Shown here: one piece after another, positions 29,512 through 38,771 of the stretch | Layout of the letters: each line of letters opens with the position of its first letter | Numbering within the stretch: the first letter of the stretch is position 1 | Program-made: the position numbers and the translations under genes | NCBI RefSeq assembly: GCF_011174705.1 | Contig: NZ_JAANIJ010000001.1 | Location: 2,294,001-2,358,000, forward strand | Direction of reading: 5' to 3' | Source of the DNA: Tessaracoccus coleopterorum | GTDB lineage: Bacteria; Actinomycetota; Actinomycetes; Propionibacteriales; Propionibacteriaceae | Length of the DNA stretch: 64,000 bases | Notes under the pieces: model-generated | What the model was told of the DNA's origin: nothing | Seen by the model: only the letters and a program-made list of their open reading frames with translations | The model's database searches: none

Positions 29512-30936
29512 TCATCGGAGAGCCTCCAAAGTGGCCTTGAAAATGGGCGCGGCCAGCTTGCCGCCCGAGATGTCGTCGCGACCGACGTCGGCGTTCTCCA
29601 CGAACGCGACGATCGCGACGGAGGGGTCCTCGGCGTAGCCGACGAACCATGCGTACGGGGGCGGTCGGGCGCGGTCTGCGCCGTGCCGGTCTTGCCGCCG
29701 ATCGTGACGCCGTCAATCCGGGCCGGCTTACCGGTGCCCTTCTCGACCACGGCGATCATCATCTGCTGCATCAGCTTGGCGTTCGCCTGGGTGAGGGGCC
29801 GCGACTGCTCCTCGGGGAGCGGGCGTCGAGGACCGTCAGGTCGCGGTTCGTGACCGAGCTGACCAGATACGGCTTCATCATGACACCGTCGTTGGCGATT
29901 GCGGCGGCCACCTGGGCGATCTGCAACGGGGAAGATGCCACATCGAACTGCCCGATCGCCGTCAGCGCGGTCTGCGCCGCGTCCAACTCCGTCGGGTAGC
30001 GCGAGGTGGCGGCGGCGATGTCGATGGTCGGGTCCTGGTTGAACCCGAAGGCCTCGGCCTGCGCCCGGATCTTGTCGGCACCGAGCTGGAGACCCAGGTT
30101 GCCGAACGCGGTGTTGCACGACGTCTGCAGCGCCTGCTGAAGCGACACGCGCTGCCCGCCGCAGTCGGTGGAGTTACCCATCGTGCGGCTCGAGTTCGGC
30201 AACGGAAGCGAGTCGGGCGAGTCGACCATGGAGTCCGGCACCATGCCGTCGGCCAGGGCGGCCGCCGCGGTGACCAGCTTGAAGGTCGATCCGGGGGATA
30301 CACCTCACGGGTCGCGCGGCCCTTGAGCGGCTCGTCCTCGCCGTTGAGGAGTTCGTCCCACGCTTTCTGCGCGTCGCGGAGGTCGACGGTGGCGAGCAGG
30401 TTGGGGTCGTAGGTGGGGGTCGAGACGAGCGTGAGTACCTGGCCGGTCTTGTAGTCGATCGCCACGACGGCACCCCGCTTGTCGCCGAGGGCGCGCACCG
30501 CAGCCGCCTGGGCCGCCGGGTTGAGCGTGGTCTGCAGATTGGCGCCGCCCGAGCGCCTGCCCGTCAGGAGGTCGATGATCCGGCCGAGCGCCTGGTCGTT
30601 CGACGTGCCGGCGAGCTGCTCGTTGTAGGAGGACTCGAGCCCCGAGCGTCCGAAGTCGTAGGAATACCAGCCGGTCACCGAGCTCCACAGCTCCGGGTCG
30701 GGGTAGGTGCGTACAAACGGGAACCGGCCGCTACCGGGCAGCGACTCCGCGATGGGCTCGTTGCCCACGAGGATCGCGCCGCGGTCACGCGCGAACTCCG
30801 CGTCGCGGACGCGGCGGTTGCGCCCGTCGGCGTTGAGCGAGTCGGCGCGCACGACGGAGGTCCAGGTCAGGTTGACCAGCAGCGCCGCGAGCAGCACCGA
30901 GACGAAGATCGTCACCTTGCGGATGGGGCCGTTCAT
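29512..30936 (-). CDS. pbpA: PbpA-type class B penicillin-binding protein (frameshifts)
   Basis: Peptidoglycan transpeptidase anchored by one N-terminal helix (VTIFVSVLLAALLVNLTW). The active-site motifs are complete after correction: SxxK in GSTFKLVTAA, SxN as TSCNTAFG and KTG in GGKTGTAQTA. Frame breaks near 30295, 29822 and 29660. About 475 residues, as for actinobacterial PbpA. The ATG overlaps the RodA stop as ATGA, a coupling expected for the RodA-PBP pair that polymerises and cross-links glycan. Confidence 0.92.
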
Positions 30937-32324
30937 CGGGCGATCACCGTCGTCAGCGCCTCGAGGTCGCCTGCCTCCTGCGGCGCGGCCGTGGCCGCCT
31001 GCGGCATGCGGGCGCGGTGGGAGATCACGAGCAGGATGCCGATGATGATCCAGTTGGCGATCAGGCTCGAGCCGCCCTGCGACATGAACGGCGTCGTCAG
31101 GCCGGTCAGGGGCAGCAGGCGGGTGACGCCGCCGATGATGGCGAACACCTGCAGCGCGAATGTGAAGCTGAGGCCGGCGGCGAGCAGCTTGCCGAAGCCG
31201 TCGGGCACCGTCAGCGCCGCTTTGAAGCCGCGGGCGATCAGCAGGCCGTAGATCACGATGATGCCCATCAGGCCGACGATCCCGATCTCCTCGCCGAGGG
31301 CCGCTGCGATCATGTCGCTCTTGGCCAGCGGTGTCAGACCCGGCCGGCCCAGGCCCAGCCGCGGCCGAACAGGCCGCCCCAGGCGAAGCCGAACTGGGCG
31401 CTGATGATCTGCAGGTTCCGGTCGTAGTCGCTGAACGGGTCGAGCCAGGCGTTGACGCGGCGTGGCACATGGTTGGTGAACTTGTACGCGGCGAGTGCCG
31501 CCCCCACGAACAACAGCCCCGCCAGGATCGGCCAGGCGGGCCGCTCCGTGGCGATGTAGATCATCACGGTGAACAGGCCGAAGAACAGCAGCGAGGTGCC
31601 GAGGTCGTTCTGGAACACCATGACCGCGATGGCGGCGAGCCACATGACCATGATGGGTCCGAGGTCGCGGGCGCGGGCAGCTCGAACCCGAGGAAGCGTC
31701 GTCCGGCCAGTGCGAGCACCTCGCGCTTCTCGTAGAAGTAGGCGGCGAACGCGATGGCGAGCAGGATCTTGGCGATCTCGGCCGGTTGGAACGAGAATCC
31801 CGCGACACGGATCCAGATCCGCGCACCGCCCGACGCGTGCCCGATGCCCGGCATCAGCGGCAGCAGCAGCAGGATCAGGCCGCCGAGGAACATCAGGTAC
31901 GGGTAGCGCTGGAGCCTGCGGTGGTCGTGCAGCACGAGCATCACGGCGATGCACAGGACGATGCCGAGCCCGGTCCAGATCAACTGCGTGGTCGAGTCGG
32001 TCCTGATGGGTTCGGGATCTGGTCGATGCGGTAGATCATCGCGAGGCCGAGCCCGTTGAGCAGGAACACGGACGGCAGGATCAGGGGGTCGGCGTACGGC
32101 AGCCGGAAGCGCACCGCGAGGTGGGCAACCAGGCCCATCCCGAACCAGACCCCGGCAACGGGCAGCAGGTTCGACGGCAGCGTGCCGTACAGGTTCAGGT
32201 TGGTGATCACCCAGCCCGAGTACCCGAAGGTCTGGGCGAGCAGGATGAGGAGGAGTTCGACGCCGCGTCGCTTGCGGTAGACGATCACCTCGTCGGAGAG
32301 TGCCGGCTGGATCTGGTCGCTCAT
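30933..32324 (-). CDS. rodA: RodA/FtsW-type SEDS peptidoglycan glycosyltransferase (frameshifts)
   Basis: Polytopic SEDS polymerase of about 464 residues. Recognisable parts are the loop RIWIRVAGFSFQPAEIAKILL, with the conserved FQPAE, the segment FQNDLGTSLLFFGLFTVM, and the C-terminal MSQGGSSLIANW. Frame breaks near 32010, 31675 and 31345. ATG at 32324 shares a base with the preceding stop (TGATG). The position between pstP and pbpA is the actinobacterial RodA slot, not the dcw-cluster FtsW. Confidence 0.92.
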
Positions 32325-33752
32325 CAGCAGGCCTCTGGGTCTGCCTCTTCGGTCGCCGTCGGGGTGACGGTGATGGCGCTCGGGAACGGGCCGGCCGTGG
32401 CCGACAGGCCCGGATCGGGCGTCACGGTCACGGACGGGTCGATCGGGAGCCCCGGCCCGGTGGGCTGGACCGTCGGAAGTGGCGAGGGCGCGAGGGTCGG
32501 CTTGGGGTGGCTGCGTTCCTCCCGTACCTCGACGCAGCGTCGGGCCAGCTCACGAAACGATTCGGTCGTGCCCTCGGCTGAACCGGCGCTCGACAGCGGG
32601 ATCGTGGCCTCCACCTGGCGTTGGAAGAAGCGGGGGAGGTCGGCCACCGCGATGTCGGTGCGTTCGACGAGTGTGCTCAGGCTGAGGCCGAGGAATCCGC
32701 CGGGGAGCCCGTTGTAGACGGCGACAAAGCCCTCGTCGGCGCCCACGAAGTAGCGGGTCTTCCCGTAGCCGTAGACGGCCCAGGCGCTCCCCCGATCACG
32801 AGCGCGGCCGCGAGCACGACGGCGAGGATCCCGGGCCAGCGGCGCTTGGGATCCTGGGGCGCGTAACGGGCGGCCTCATCCGGGTCCTGCCCCAGGCCTG
32901 CGGCCGTGTCGTGGGTGGGGTACTGGGGCTGATCGTCGCTGTCGCCGCGTTCCATGGAGAGCTGCCCGGTCCGGGGATCTCGACCTCTGTCGCCGAGCCG
33001 ACCAGCAGCCCCGGCGCAGCGTCGAGTTCGTCGTCCTGGTCGGCGACCTCGCCGATCACCACGGTGATGTTGTCGTGCCCGCCATTGTCGTACGCCGTGC
33101 CGGCGAGCCTCGCAGCGGCCTCGTCGAGGTCATCGATGGCGAGCAGGCCTGCCATCACCTCGTCGTCGACGAGCCCGCTGAGGCCGTCGGAGCAGAACAT
33201 GATCCGGTCGCCGAGCCGTGCCTCGAGGAGTTCGTAGTCGGGGTCGAACAGATCCTGTCCGTTGAGCACCTTGAGGATCAGGGAGCGGTGCGGGTGCACG
33301 GCGGCCTGTGCCGGTGTGATCTTGCCCTCGTCGATCAGTGACTGCACCCAGGAGTGATCGTGGGTGAGCTGCCTCAGCTCGCCGTCGCGGAGCAGGTAGC
33401 CGCGGGAGTCGCCGATGTGTGCGAGCCCGAACTGTTCGCCGTTGAACATGGCGCCGCAGAAGGTGGTGCCCATGCCGTCGAGTTGAAGGTCCTCCTCGAT
33501 GAGGGCGCTGAGCTTGGCGTTGGAACGCGCCATGATGCCCGCGATGCGCTCGAGCATCTCCTCGCCGTCCGTGGCCCGTGCGTCGGAGCGGGCGGCCTCG
33601 GTGGAGGCCACCGCGGACGCCAGGTCACCCGCAGCTGCGCCACCCATGCCATCGGTGACGAGCAGCATGGTGGGGGAGGCGTAGCCGGCGTCCTGGTTGT
33701 TCTTGCGGACGCGGCCGACCTCCGAATGGGCGGTGAAGCGGAGACTGAACAC
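32324..33752 (-). CDS. pstP: PP2C-type Ser/Thr phosphatase PstP (frameshifts)
   Basis: Membrane-bound PPM/PP2C phosphatase that reverses PknB phosphorylation. The metal-binding motifs are complete: VRKNNQDAGY, LLVTDGMGGAAAG, HIGDSRGYLLR, CSDGLSGLV and GGHDNITVV. The catalytic part ends near residue 250; one helix (GILAVVLAAALVIG) and a Pro/Thr-rich extracellular tail follow. Frame breaks near 32978 and 32790. About 477 residues. The start lies directly after the FhaB stop. Confidence 0.92.
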
Positions 33753-34214
33753 TCAGATCTCCAGCCGCATCAGGGTCTTGCCGATGCGCACCACGTCGCC
33801 GACCGTGACCTTGACCGGTTCGGTGGCCAGCTTTCCGTTGACGTAGGTGCCGTTGGTCGACTGCAGGTCGGAGAGGAGCCACGTGGTCGGGTCCTGCTGC
33901 ACCAGTTGCGCGTGCCGCGCCGAGGCGTAGTCGTCGTCGAGCAGCAGCGTCGAGTCGGCGGCCCTGCCGAGGTTGATGACGGGCTCCACCGGCGCGGACA
34001 TGCCCTGTTGGGGTCCCGAGGTGATCGCGAACCGGGTGGGGAGCTTGCTGCGGGATCTGCCGCGGCCACGATCGGCCGGGATCGTCGAGAGCGAGGAGGC
34101 GGGTACTCTGCGCCCGAACAGGTCGGTCCGGACGACGTTCGCGACGAGCAGGATGAACAGCCACAACAGGGCAAGGAACACGATCTTGATCGTGGCGACG
34201 ATGAGGTCCGACAC
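33753..34214 (-). CDS. fhaB: FhaB (FipA)-type FHA-domain protein
   Basis: Uninterrupted 153 codons: an N-terminal helix (IKIVFLALLWLFILLVANVV), a basic linker, then an FHA phosphothreonine-binding domain with INLGRAADSTLLLDDDYASARHA, STNGTYVNG and VGDVVRIGKTLMRLEI. FhaB of mycobacteria bridges the kinase system and the division machinery. It lies immediately between fhaA and pstP with no spacer. Confidence 0.92.
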   Translation of the reverse strand: MSDLIVATIKIVFLALLWLFILLVANVVRTDLFGRRVPASSLSTIPADRGRGRSRSKLPTRFAITSGPQQGMSAPVEPVINLGRAADSTLLLDDDYASARHAQLVQQDPTTWLLSDLQSTNGTYVNGKLATEPVKVTVGDVVRIGKTLMRLEI

Positions 34215-34908
34215 TCAGGACTCCGTCGGCGTGTAGACCAGCATCCTGGTGTTGCCCACCTCGATGCGTGCGCCCTCCCCGATGCGGGTCTTGGTGATGC
34301 GGCTGCCGTTGACGTGGACCCCGTTGGTCGAGCCGAGGTCTTCGATGGTGATGACGGGGTGGGACGGATCGCCCGAGACGGAGATCATCGCGTGGCGGCG
34401 GGAGATGCCCGGGTCGTTCAGGCGGAGGTCGGCCTCCGCCCCCTGCCGATCAGCAGGCCGGGGGCAGCGAGCGGGTGACGCACGCCGTTGACTTCGAGGA
34501 CGATCTGGCCGCGGGGGCCTGGCGGCCGGCCCCTTCCGTCGCGACGGCCTGGCTCGCGACGGTGAACTGACCCGTCGGGAGGCTCGCATCGAGGGCGTAT
34601 TCGATGGAGATGGGCCCGTTGAACACGTACTGCCGGTCGGCCGCGTGGTCGCGGATGCCGGGCAGGATCTCGGAGTTCAACGTCTTGGAGTAGGGGGCGA
34701 GGCGGTCGTAGTCGGCCTGGGAGAGTCCGATCCGGAAGGCGTTGGGCACGAGGCGCCTCTCACGGCTCAGCAGCTTGGCCTCGGCATCAAGCTCCCGCTG
34801 GATGCCCGCGACGATCTCGACGGGGTGCACGTAGCCTTTGAAGGCGCGCGCGAAGACCTTGCCGACGGCGGATTCGATGCGTTTCTCGGCCTTGTCGAAG
34901 ACTCCCAT
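34215..34908 (-). CDS. fhaA: FhaA-type protein, DUF3662 plus FHA, short form (frameshifts)
   Basis: DUF3662 domain at residues about 1-115 ([34 protein letters not shown]) and a C-terminal FHA domain with [26 protein letters not shown] and [16 protein letters not shown]. In mycobacteria a long low-complexity linker separates the two (over 500 residues); here the linker is only about 30-40 residues and the total about 231. Frame breaks near 34515 and 34440. ATG at 34908, chosen because GGAAGGGAGG precedes it. First gene of the kinase/elongation operon. Confidence 0.9.
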
Positions 34909-35013
34909 GTGCCTCCCTTCCTCGTGCTGGACGGACGTCATCCGGCCACAAGCTTACCCGCCGCCGCGGAAACGGTGCGCCCTGGCAGGCTAGCGCACCG
35001 GGTGTGAGGGGGC

Positions 35014-36032
35014 TCAGGCCCCCTGGCGGTCCGCCAGGGCATCGTCTCGACGGCGGTGGCGAAGCTTGCGAGGATCTCCCGGGCTCCCTCGAGGGCCGAC
35101 AGTGACTCCTCGGCCAACTGGGCCTCGACCACCTCGGCCCGGGCACGGACCTGGGGTGAGGTGCGCAGGGCCTCCATGAGCTCGTCGCGCACCATGTTCC
35201 ACAGCCAGTCGCGCTGCTGGGCCAGGCGGCGGGTGGCGAGCGTTCCCGCCTCCTCGAGCTCCGCCCGGTGCTCGGTGACGGTGTCCCACACCTCGTCGAG
35301 GCCCTCACCTGTGTAGGAGGAGCAGGTGAGGACGGGGCGCGGCGCTTCTCGTTGTCGCTCGTGATCAGCTTCATGGCGATCGTGAGCTCGCGGGCCGCGA
35401 CACGTGCCGCCTGCTCGTTGTCGCCGTCGGCCTTGGTGATGGTGATGACGTCGGCGAGCTCGAGGATGCCGCGCTTGATGCCCTGCAGCTGATCGCCGGT
35501 ACGGGCGACCTGGAGCATCAGGAAGGTGTCGACCATGCCGGCGACGGCGACCTCGGACTGACCGACGCCCACCGTCTCGACGAGGATGACGTCGTAGCCC
35601 GCGGCCTCGAGGACGAGCATCGACTCGCGGGTGGCGCGGGCCACCCTCCGAGGTGACCGCCCGACGGCGAGGGCGGATGAAGGCGTCCTCACGCTGGGCG
35701 AGCTCTCCCATCCGGGTGCGGTCGCCCAGGATGGAACCGCCGGTCTTCGATGAGGACGGGTCGACGGCGAGGACGGCGACGCGGTGGTGCCGCTCGTCGA
35801 TCAGCTTCATGCCCATCGCGTTGACGAACGTCGACTTGCCCGCGCCCGGGACGCCGGAGATGCCGACCCGGAAGGCGTTGCCGGTGCGGGGTGCGATGCG
35901 CTGCAGCAACTGGTGGGCAAGCGCGCGGTGCTCGGGTCGGGTCGACTCGACCAGCGTGATGGCGCGGGCGATTGCCGCCCGGGTGCCGTTGGCGATGCCG
36001 TCCGAAAGTTCCTCAACATTGACCCGTCGCAT
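35014..36032 (-). CDS. meaB: MeaB/ArgK-type G3E GTPase, methylmalonyl-CoA mutase chaperone (frameshifts)
   Basis: GTPase that guards cofactor loading and repair of B12-dependent methylmalonyl-CoA mutase. Walker [19 protein letters not shown]; switch residues [36 protein letters not shown]; base recognition ITKADGDNE. Frame breaks near 35650, 35345 and 35045; after the last one the end reads [12 protein letters not shown] 36032. About 340 residues. The mutase genes lie 3 kb away in the same direction. A GGGGGC/GCCCCC hairpin overlaps the stop. Confidence 0.9.
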
Positions 36033-36164
36033 GCCCACGACCTTACCGTCAGCGGCTTTCGGACCGGCCGCCACCCCTGACGTGTTGCCCACCCGTGGGC
36101 CGGACGGCCTCCCGTCGACGTCCGGCGTCGGTGGTGGGCCCTGGCCTGGTCCCTGCGGTGGGAT

Positions 36165-36400
36165 TCACGCCCGAGGGCCAGCACCAACAGTTCACCGACC
36201 TCGCAGCCCAGCGTGTCGCAGATGGCCCGCAGGGTGGAGTAGCGGATCGCGCGTGCCCGGTCGTTCTTCAGCACGGACAGGTTCACCACGCTGACCCCGA
36301 CCCGCGCGCTCAGCTCGGTCAGGGTCATGTTCCGGTCGACGAGCAGTTCGTCGAGGCGGCAGTGGATGCCCGCGTCGTCGTCACGCTCCGCGGGGCTCAC
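36165..36400 (-). CDS. Small XRE-type DNA-binding protein paired with the DUF2975 gene
   Basis: Compact Cro/XRE helix-turn-helix protein of about 78 residues: IHCRLDELLVDRNMTLTELS, VGVSVVNLSVLKNDRARAIR, YSTLRAICDTLGCEVGELL. This matches the YozG-type group that accompanies DUF2975 membrane proteins. The read frame continues beyond VLALG, but adding one G at about 36170 gives an immediate TGA, so the end at 36165 is preferred. GTG at 36400 overlaps the upstream stop as GTGA. Confidence 0.78.
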
Positions 36401-37002
36401 ACCAGGCCCTCCGAGTCCTTCTGCAGGCGCTGCCCCACCTCGAAGGCCGAGGCGACCAGCGCCAGCGCGATGCCCAGCCGACGGGCCCCAGGTCGGCCTC
36501 GAACAGGAAGCTCCAGAACGTGTCGGGTGTCCCGAGTTGCTCGACGACCTGCGTGCGGGCGATCGCGCCCACGAGAGGCCCGATCAGGCCGGCCACGACA
36601 AGGGCGAATGCGGCGAAGCCGAGGACGGGGGCCATCGAGCGACGGAAGGTCCGCTGCCGGATCAGGGACAGCCCGAGCCACCACAGGGTCATGCAGACGG
36701 TGATCGTGGCGAGCGCGGGCAGCGCGGCCTCGGCGAGGAGCAGCCAGCGGGTTCCCGCCCGAGCGAGTCGAGTGACACCACGGACCGCGTGTACTCCGCC
36801 GACGCCACGCCCGCGACGCCCTCGAGGGAACTCATCTGCGCATCCCGCAGCGGCAGCGGGACAGGGACGGGGAGCCGAAGATCTCGCCGCCGGCCCGGAT
36901 CGCGCCGACCAGCGCCGTGACGGCGATGCTCACCGCGCCGGTTGCGATCAGCCCGAGGAACACCGCCTCGAGTGTCGACGTGTGACCGGTTCGCTTCATC
37001 AT
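36397..37002 (-). CDS. DUF2975-like four-helix membrane protein (frameshifts)
   Basis: About 200 residues with four predicted helices: TLEAVFLGLIATGAVSIAV, a helix near ATITVCMTLWWLGLSL, SMAPVLGFAAFALVVAGLI, and a last one before VGQRLQKDSEGLV. This layout together with a small XRE gene is the DUF2975/YozG pair. Frame breaks near 36860, 36755 and 36480. GGAGG precedes two adjacent ATGs at 37002 and 36999; the second has better spacing. Its function is unknown. Confidence 0.72.
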
Positions 37003-37013
37003 GATGACCTCCA

Positions 37014-37053
37014 TAACGATTGTCGATGTATCGAATATCGTTAACATAACGAT
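37014..37053. promoter_or_regulatory. A/T-rich operator cluster upstream of the DUF2975/XRE pair
   Basis: Half-site TAACGAT occurs at 37014-37020, inverted (ATCGTTA) at 37037-37043, and direct again at 37047-37053. A second palindrome, TCGAT-GT-ATCGA, lies between them at 37023-37034. The A/T content is striking in this G/C-rich window. Autoregulation by the XRE protein is the natural inference. Confidence 0.65.
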
Positions 37054-37225
37054 CCTCGATATGAGAGTCAACTGTTTCCGGACGACATCTCCCGGCTCGC
37101 CGCGGAGCCGGTGGGACCACCCGCGGCTGGAGCCCGGGGCCGGCCGATCGTGGGCGACCCCGCTCAGCGTTCCGCGGACGCACTGCTAGCCTCACCGGAG
37201 ACCAGCCGACCGAGGAAGAAGACAA

Positions 37226-38278
37226 GTGACTGAGCAGCTGCTGAACGAGACCGTCGACGCGATCGAGCCCCCTCATCCGAGGCGACGGAGCGAGCCCGGG
37301 CCCGGCAGGCGATCCTGACCAAGCCCGCCGGCAGCCTCGGCCTTCTCGAGAGCATCGGCGTCCAGCTCGCCGGCATCGCGGGGGTCTGCCCGCCCCGGTG
37401 CCCCAGCCGGCGACGGTGGGTGTCTTCGCGGGCGATCACGGCGTGTGTGCGCAGGGGTCACCCCGTGGCCCAGGAGGTGACCGTCTCCATGCTGCAGAAC
37501 ATGGCCGCCGGAGGCGCGGCCATCAACGTGCTGAGCGCGCAGGCTGGTGCCTCCGTGATGATCACGGATGTCGGCGTGGCATCCGACTACCCCGCATCCG
37601 ACGGCGTCCGCGACCGCAACGTGGCCCGCGGCACCCGCGACATGTCGGCAGGCCCCGCGATGACCCGCGATGAGGCCGTCCGGGCGCTTGCCGTCGGCAT
37701 CGCGACGGCAGACGAGGCGGTCGCCGGGGCGCGCGGGTGCTGCTCACCGGCGAGATGGGCATCGGCAACACCACCGCCTCCAGCGCCCTGATCTCAGTGT
37801 TCACGGGGGCCGACGTCGCCACCGTCACCGGTAGGGGCACCGGCATCGATGACGAGTCGCTCCGACACAAGATCTCCGTCATCGAGGCCGCCATCGCGCG
37901 GAACGCCCTGATCCCGCCGATCCTGTCGCCGCTCTGGCCGCGGTCGGCGGCCTCGAGCAGGCGGCGCTGGCGGGCTTCATCCTGGGGGCCGCACGGCACC
38001 GGGTACCTGTCATCCTCGACGGCGTGATCGCGTGTGCGGCCGCCTGCGTCTCCGTGGCGCTCGCCCGGATGCCCGGGCTACCTGATCGCGGGGCACGCCG
38101 GGGCTGAGCCGGGCATCACGGAGGCGCTGCGGCACCTGGGCTGAACGCGTTGGTCGATCTCGGGCTGCGGCTCGGTGAGGGCACCGGCGCCGTCCTCGCG
38201 CTGCCGATGGTGCAGGCATCGGCCCGGATCCTCTCCGAGATGGCGACCTTCGAGGACGCCGGGATCGACGCCGGGTAA
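37226..38278 (+). CDS. cobT: CobT, nicotinate-nucleotide:DMB phosphoribosyltransferase (frameshifts)
   Basis: Makes alpha-ribazole phosphate, the lower ligand of cobalamin. Motifs: [63 protein letters not shown], and the end [19 protein letters not shown]. Frame breaks near 37272, 37390, 37455, 37733, 37925 and 38085. About 351 residues, the normal length. Start GTG 37226 after GAGGAAG. It fits the B12 demand of MutA/MutB next door; no cobalamin riboswitch was recognised in the leader. Confidence 0.9.
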
Positions 38279-38391
38279 CCCGTCCGCTCCGGGCACGTCC
38301 GGCTGCGGCGGTGGCCGCCCCGGGCCGGACACGTCGGCGGTGGATCGGGGGGATCCGCACCGCGCGCCCGAACGGGGCTAGCGTTGGCCAC

Positions 38392-38574
38392 ATGTCTGAA
38401 TCCGAGAAGCCAGAGGAACGCCTCGATCCCAAGGAGGCGATGCGCCAGGCACTTGAGCGCAAGAAGCAGCAGGAGCACTTCTCCTCGTCGCACGGTGTGG
38501 ACGCCGAGCGGGGAGACGTGCACGCCCACGGCAAGGTCGGCGGGAAGCGCGAGTTCCGCCGCAAGTCGGGGTAG
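38392..38574 (+). CDS. Small conserved protein, DUF5302-like
   Basis: 60-residue charged soluble protein. The N-terminal half is acidic-basic helical (PKEAMRQALERKKQQEHF), followed by a His/Gly segment (VHAHGKVGGKREFRRKSG) typical of DUF5302. ATG 38392 is preferred over an upstream ATG at 38311 because the family begins there. A terminator follows 12 nt later. The function is unknown; a zinc- or nucleic-acid-binding role would be a guess. Confidence 0.75.
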   Translation: MSESEKPEERLDPKEAMRQALERKKQQEHFSSSHGVDAERGDVHAHGKVGGKREFRRKSG

Positions 38575-38586
38575 GCCACAACCACC

Positions 38587-38616
38587 AAGGGGTCGTCCGG
38601 GAGGGCGGCCCCTTTT
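38587..38616 (+). terminator. Intrinsic terminator of the DUF5302-like gene
   Basis: AAGGGG, 16-nt loop, CCCCTT followed by TT: a short stem with a T run, 12 nt beyond the stop. Confidence 0.65.
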
Positions 38617-38652
38617 CCATGCCCGGATGTCAGCTGTCCGACGACACGCAGG

Positions 38653-38734
38653 GCGTCGGCAGAAGGGCAGGGGCCCCGATGCGTCGGCAGAAGGGCAGGG
38701 CCCCGATGCGTCGGCAGAAGGGCAGGGCCCCGAC
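38653..38734. repeat. Three tandem 27/28-bp repeats
   Basis: The unit GCGTCGGCAGAAGGGCAGG followed by GCCCCGAT/C is repeated at 38653-38680 (one extra G), 38681-38707 and 38708-38734. The last unit runs into the hairpin at 38721-38757. Each unit could also pair with the hairpin's right arm. Confidence 0.88.
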
Positions 38735-38757
38735 GCGATCGCGTCGGGGCCCCTGCC
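38721..38757 (-). terminator. Strong hairpin downstream of mutB
   Basis: GGCAGGGCCCCGACGC, loop GATC, GCGTCGGGGCCCCTGCC: 16 paired bases with one bulge, 15 nt beyond the mutB stop. It lies between the converging ends of mutB and the DUF5302-like gene. Confidence 0.75.
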
Positions 38758-38771
38758 TGTCCGGCCTGAGC

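Noticed and set aside
37054..37225. Cobalamin riboswitch upstream of cobT
   Set aside because: A fragment like CCGGAGACC is present, but the other conserved boxes of the B12 riboswitch are not; the leader of mutA also lacks them.
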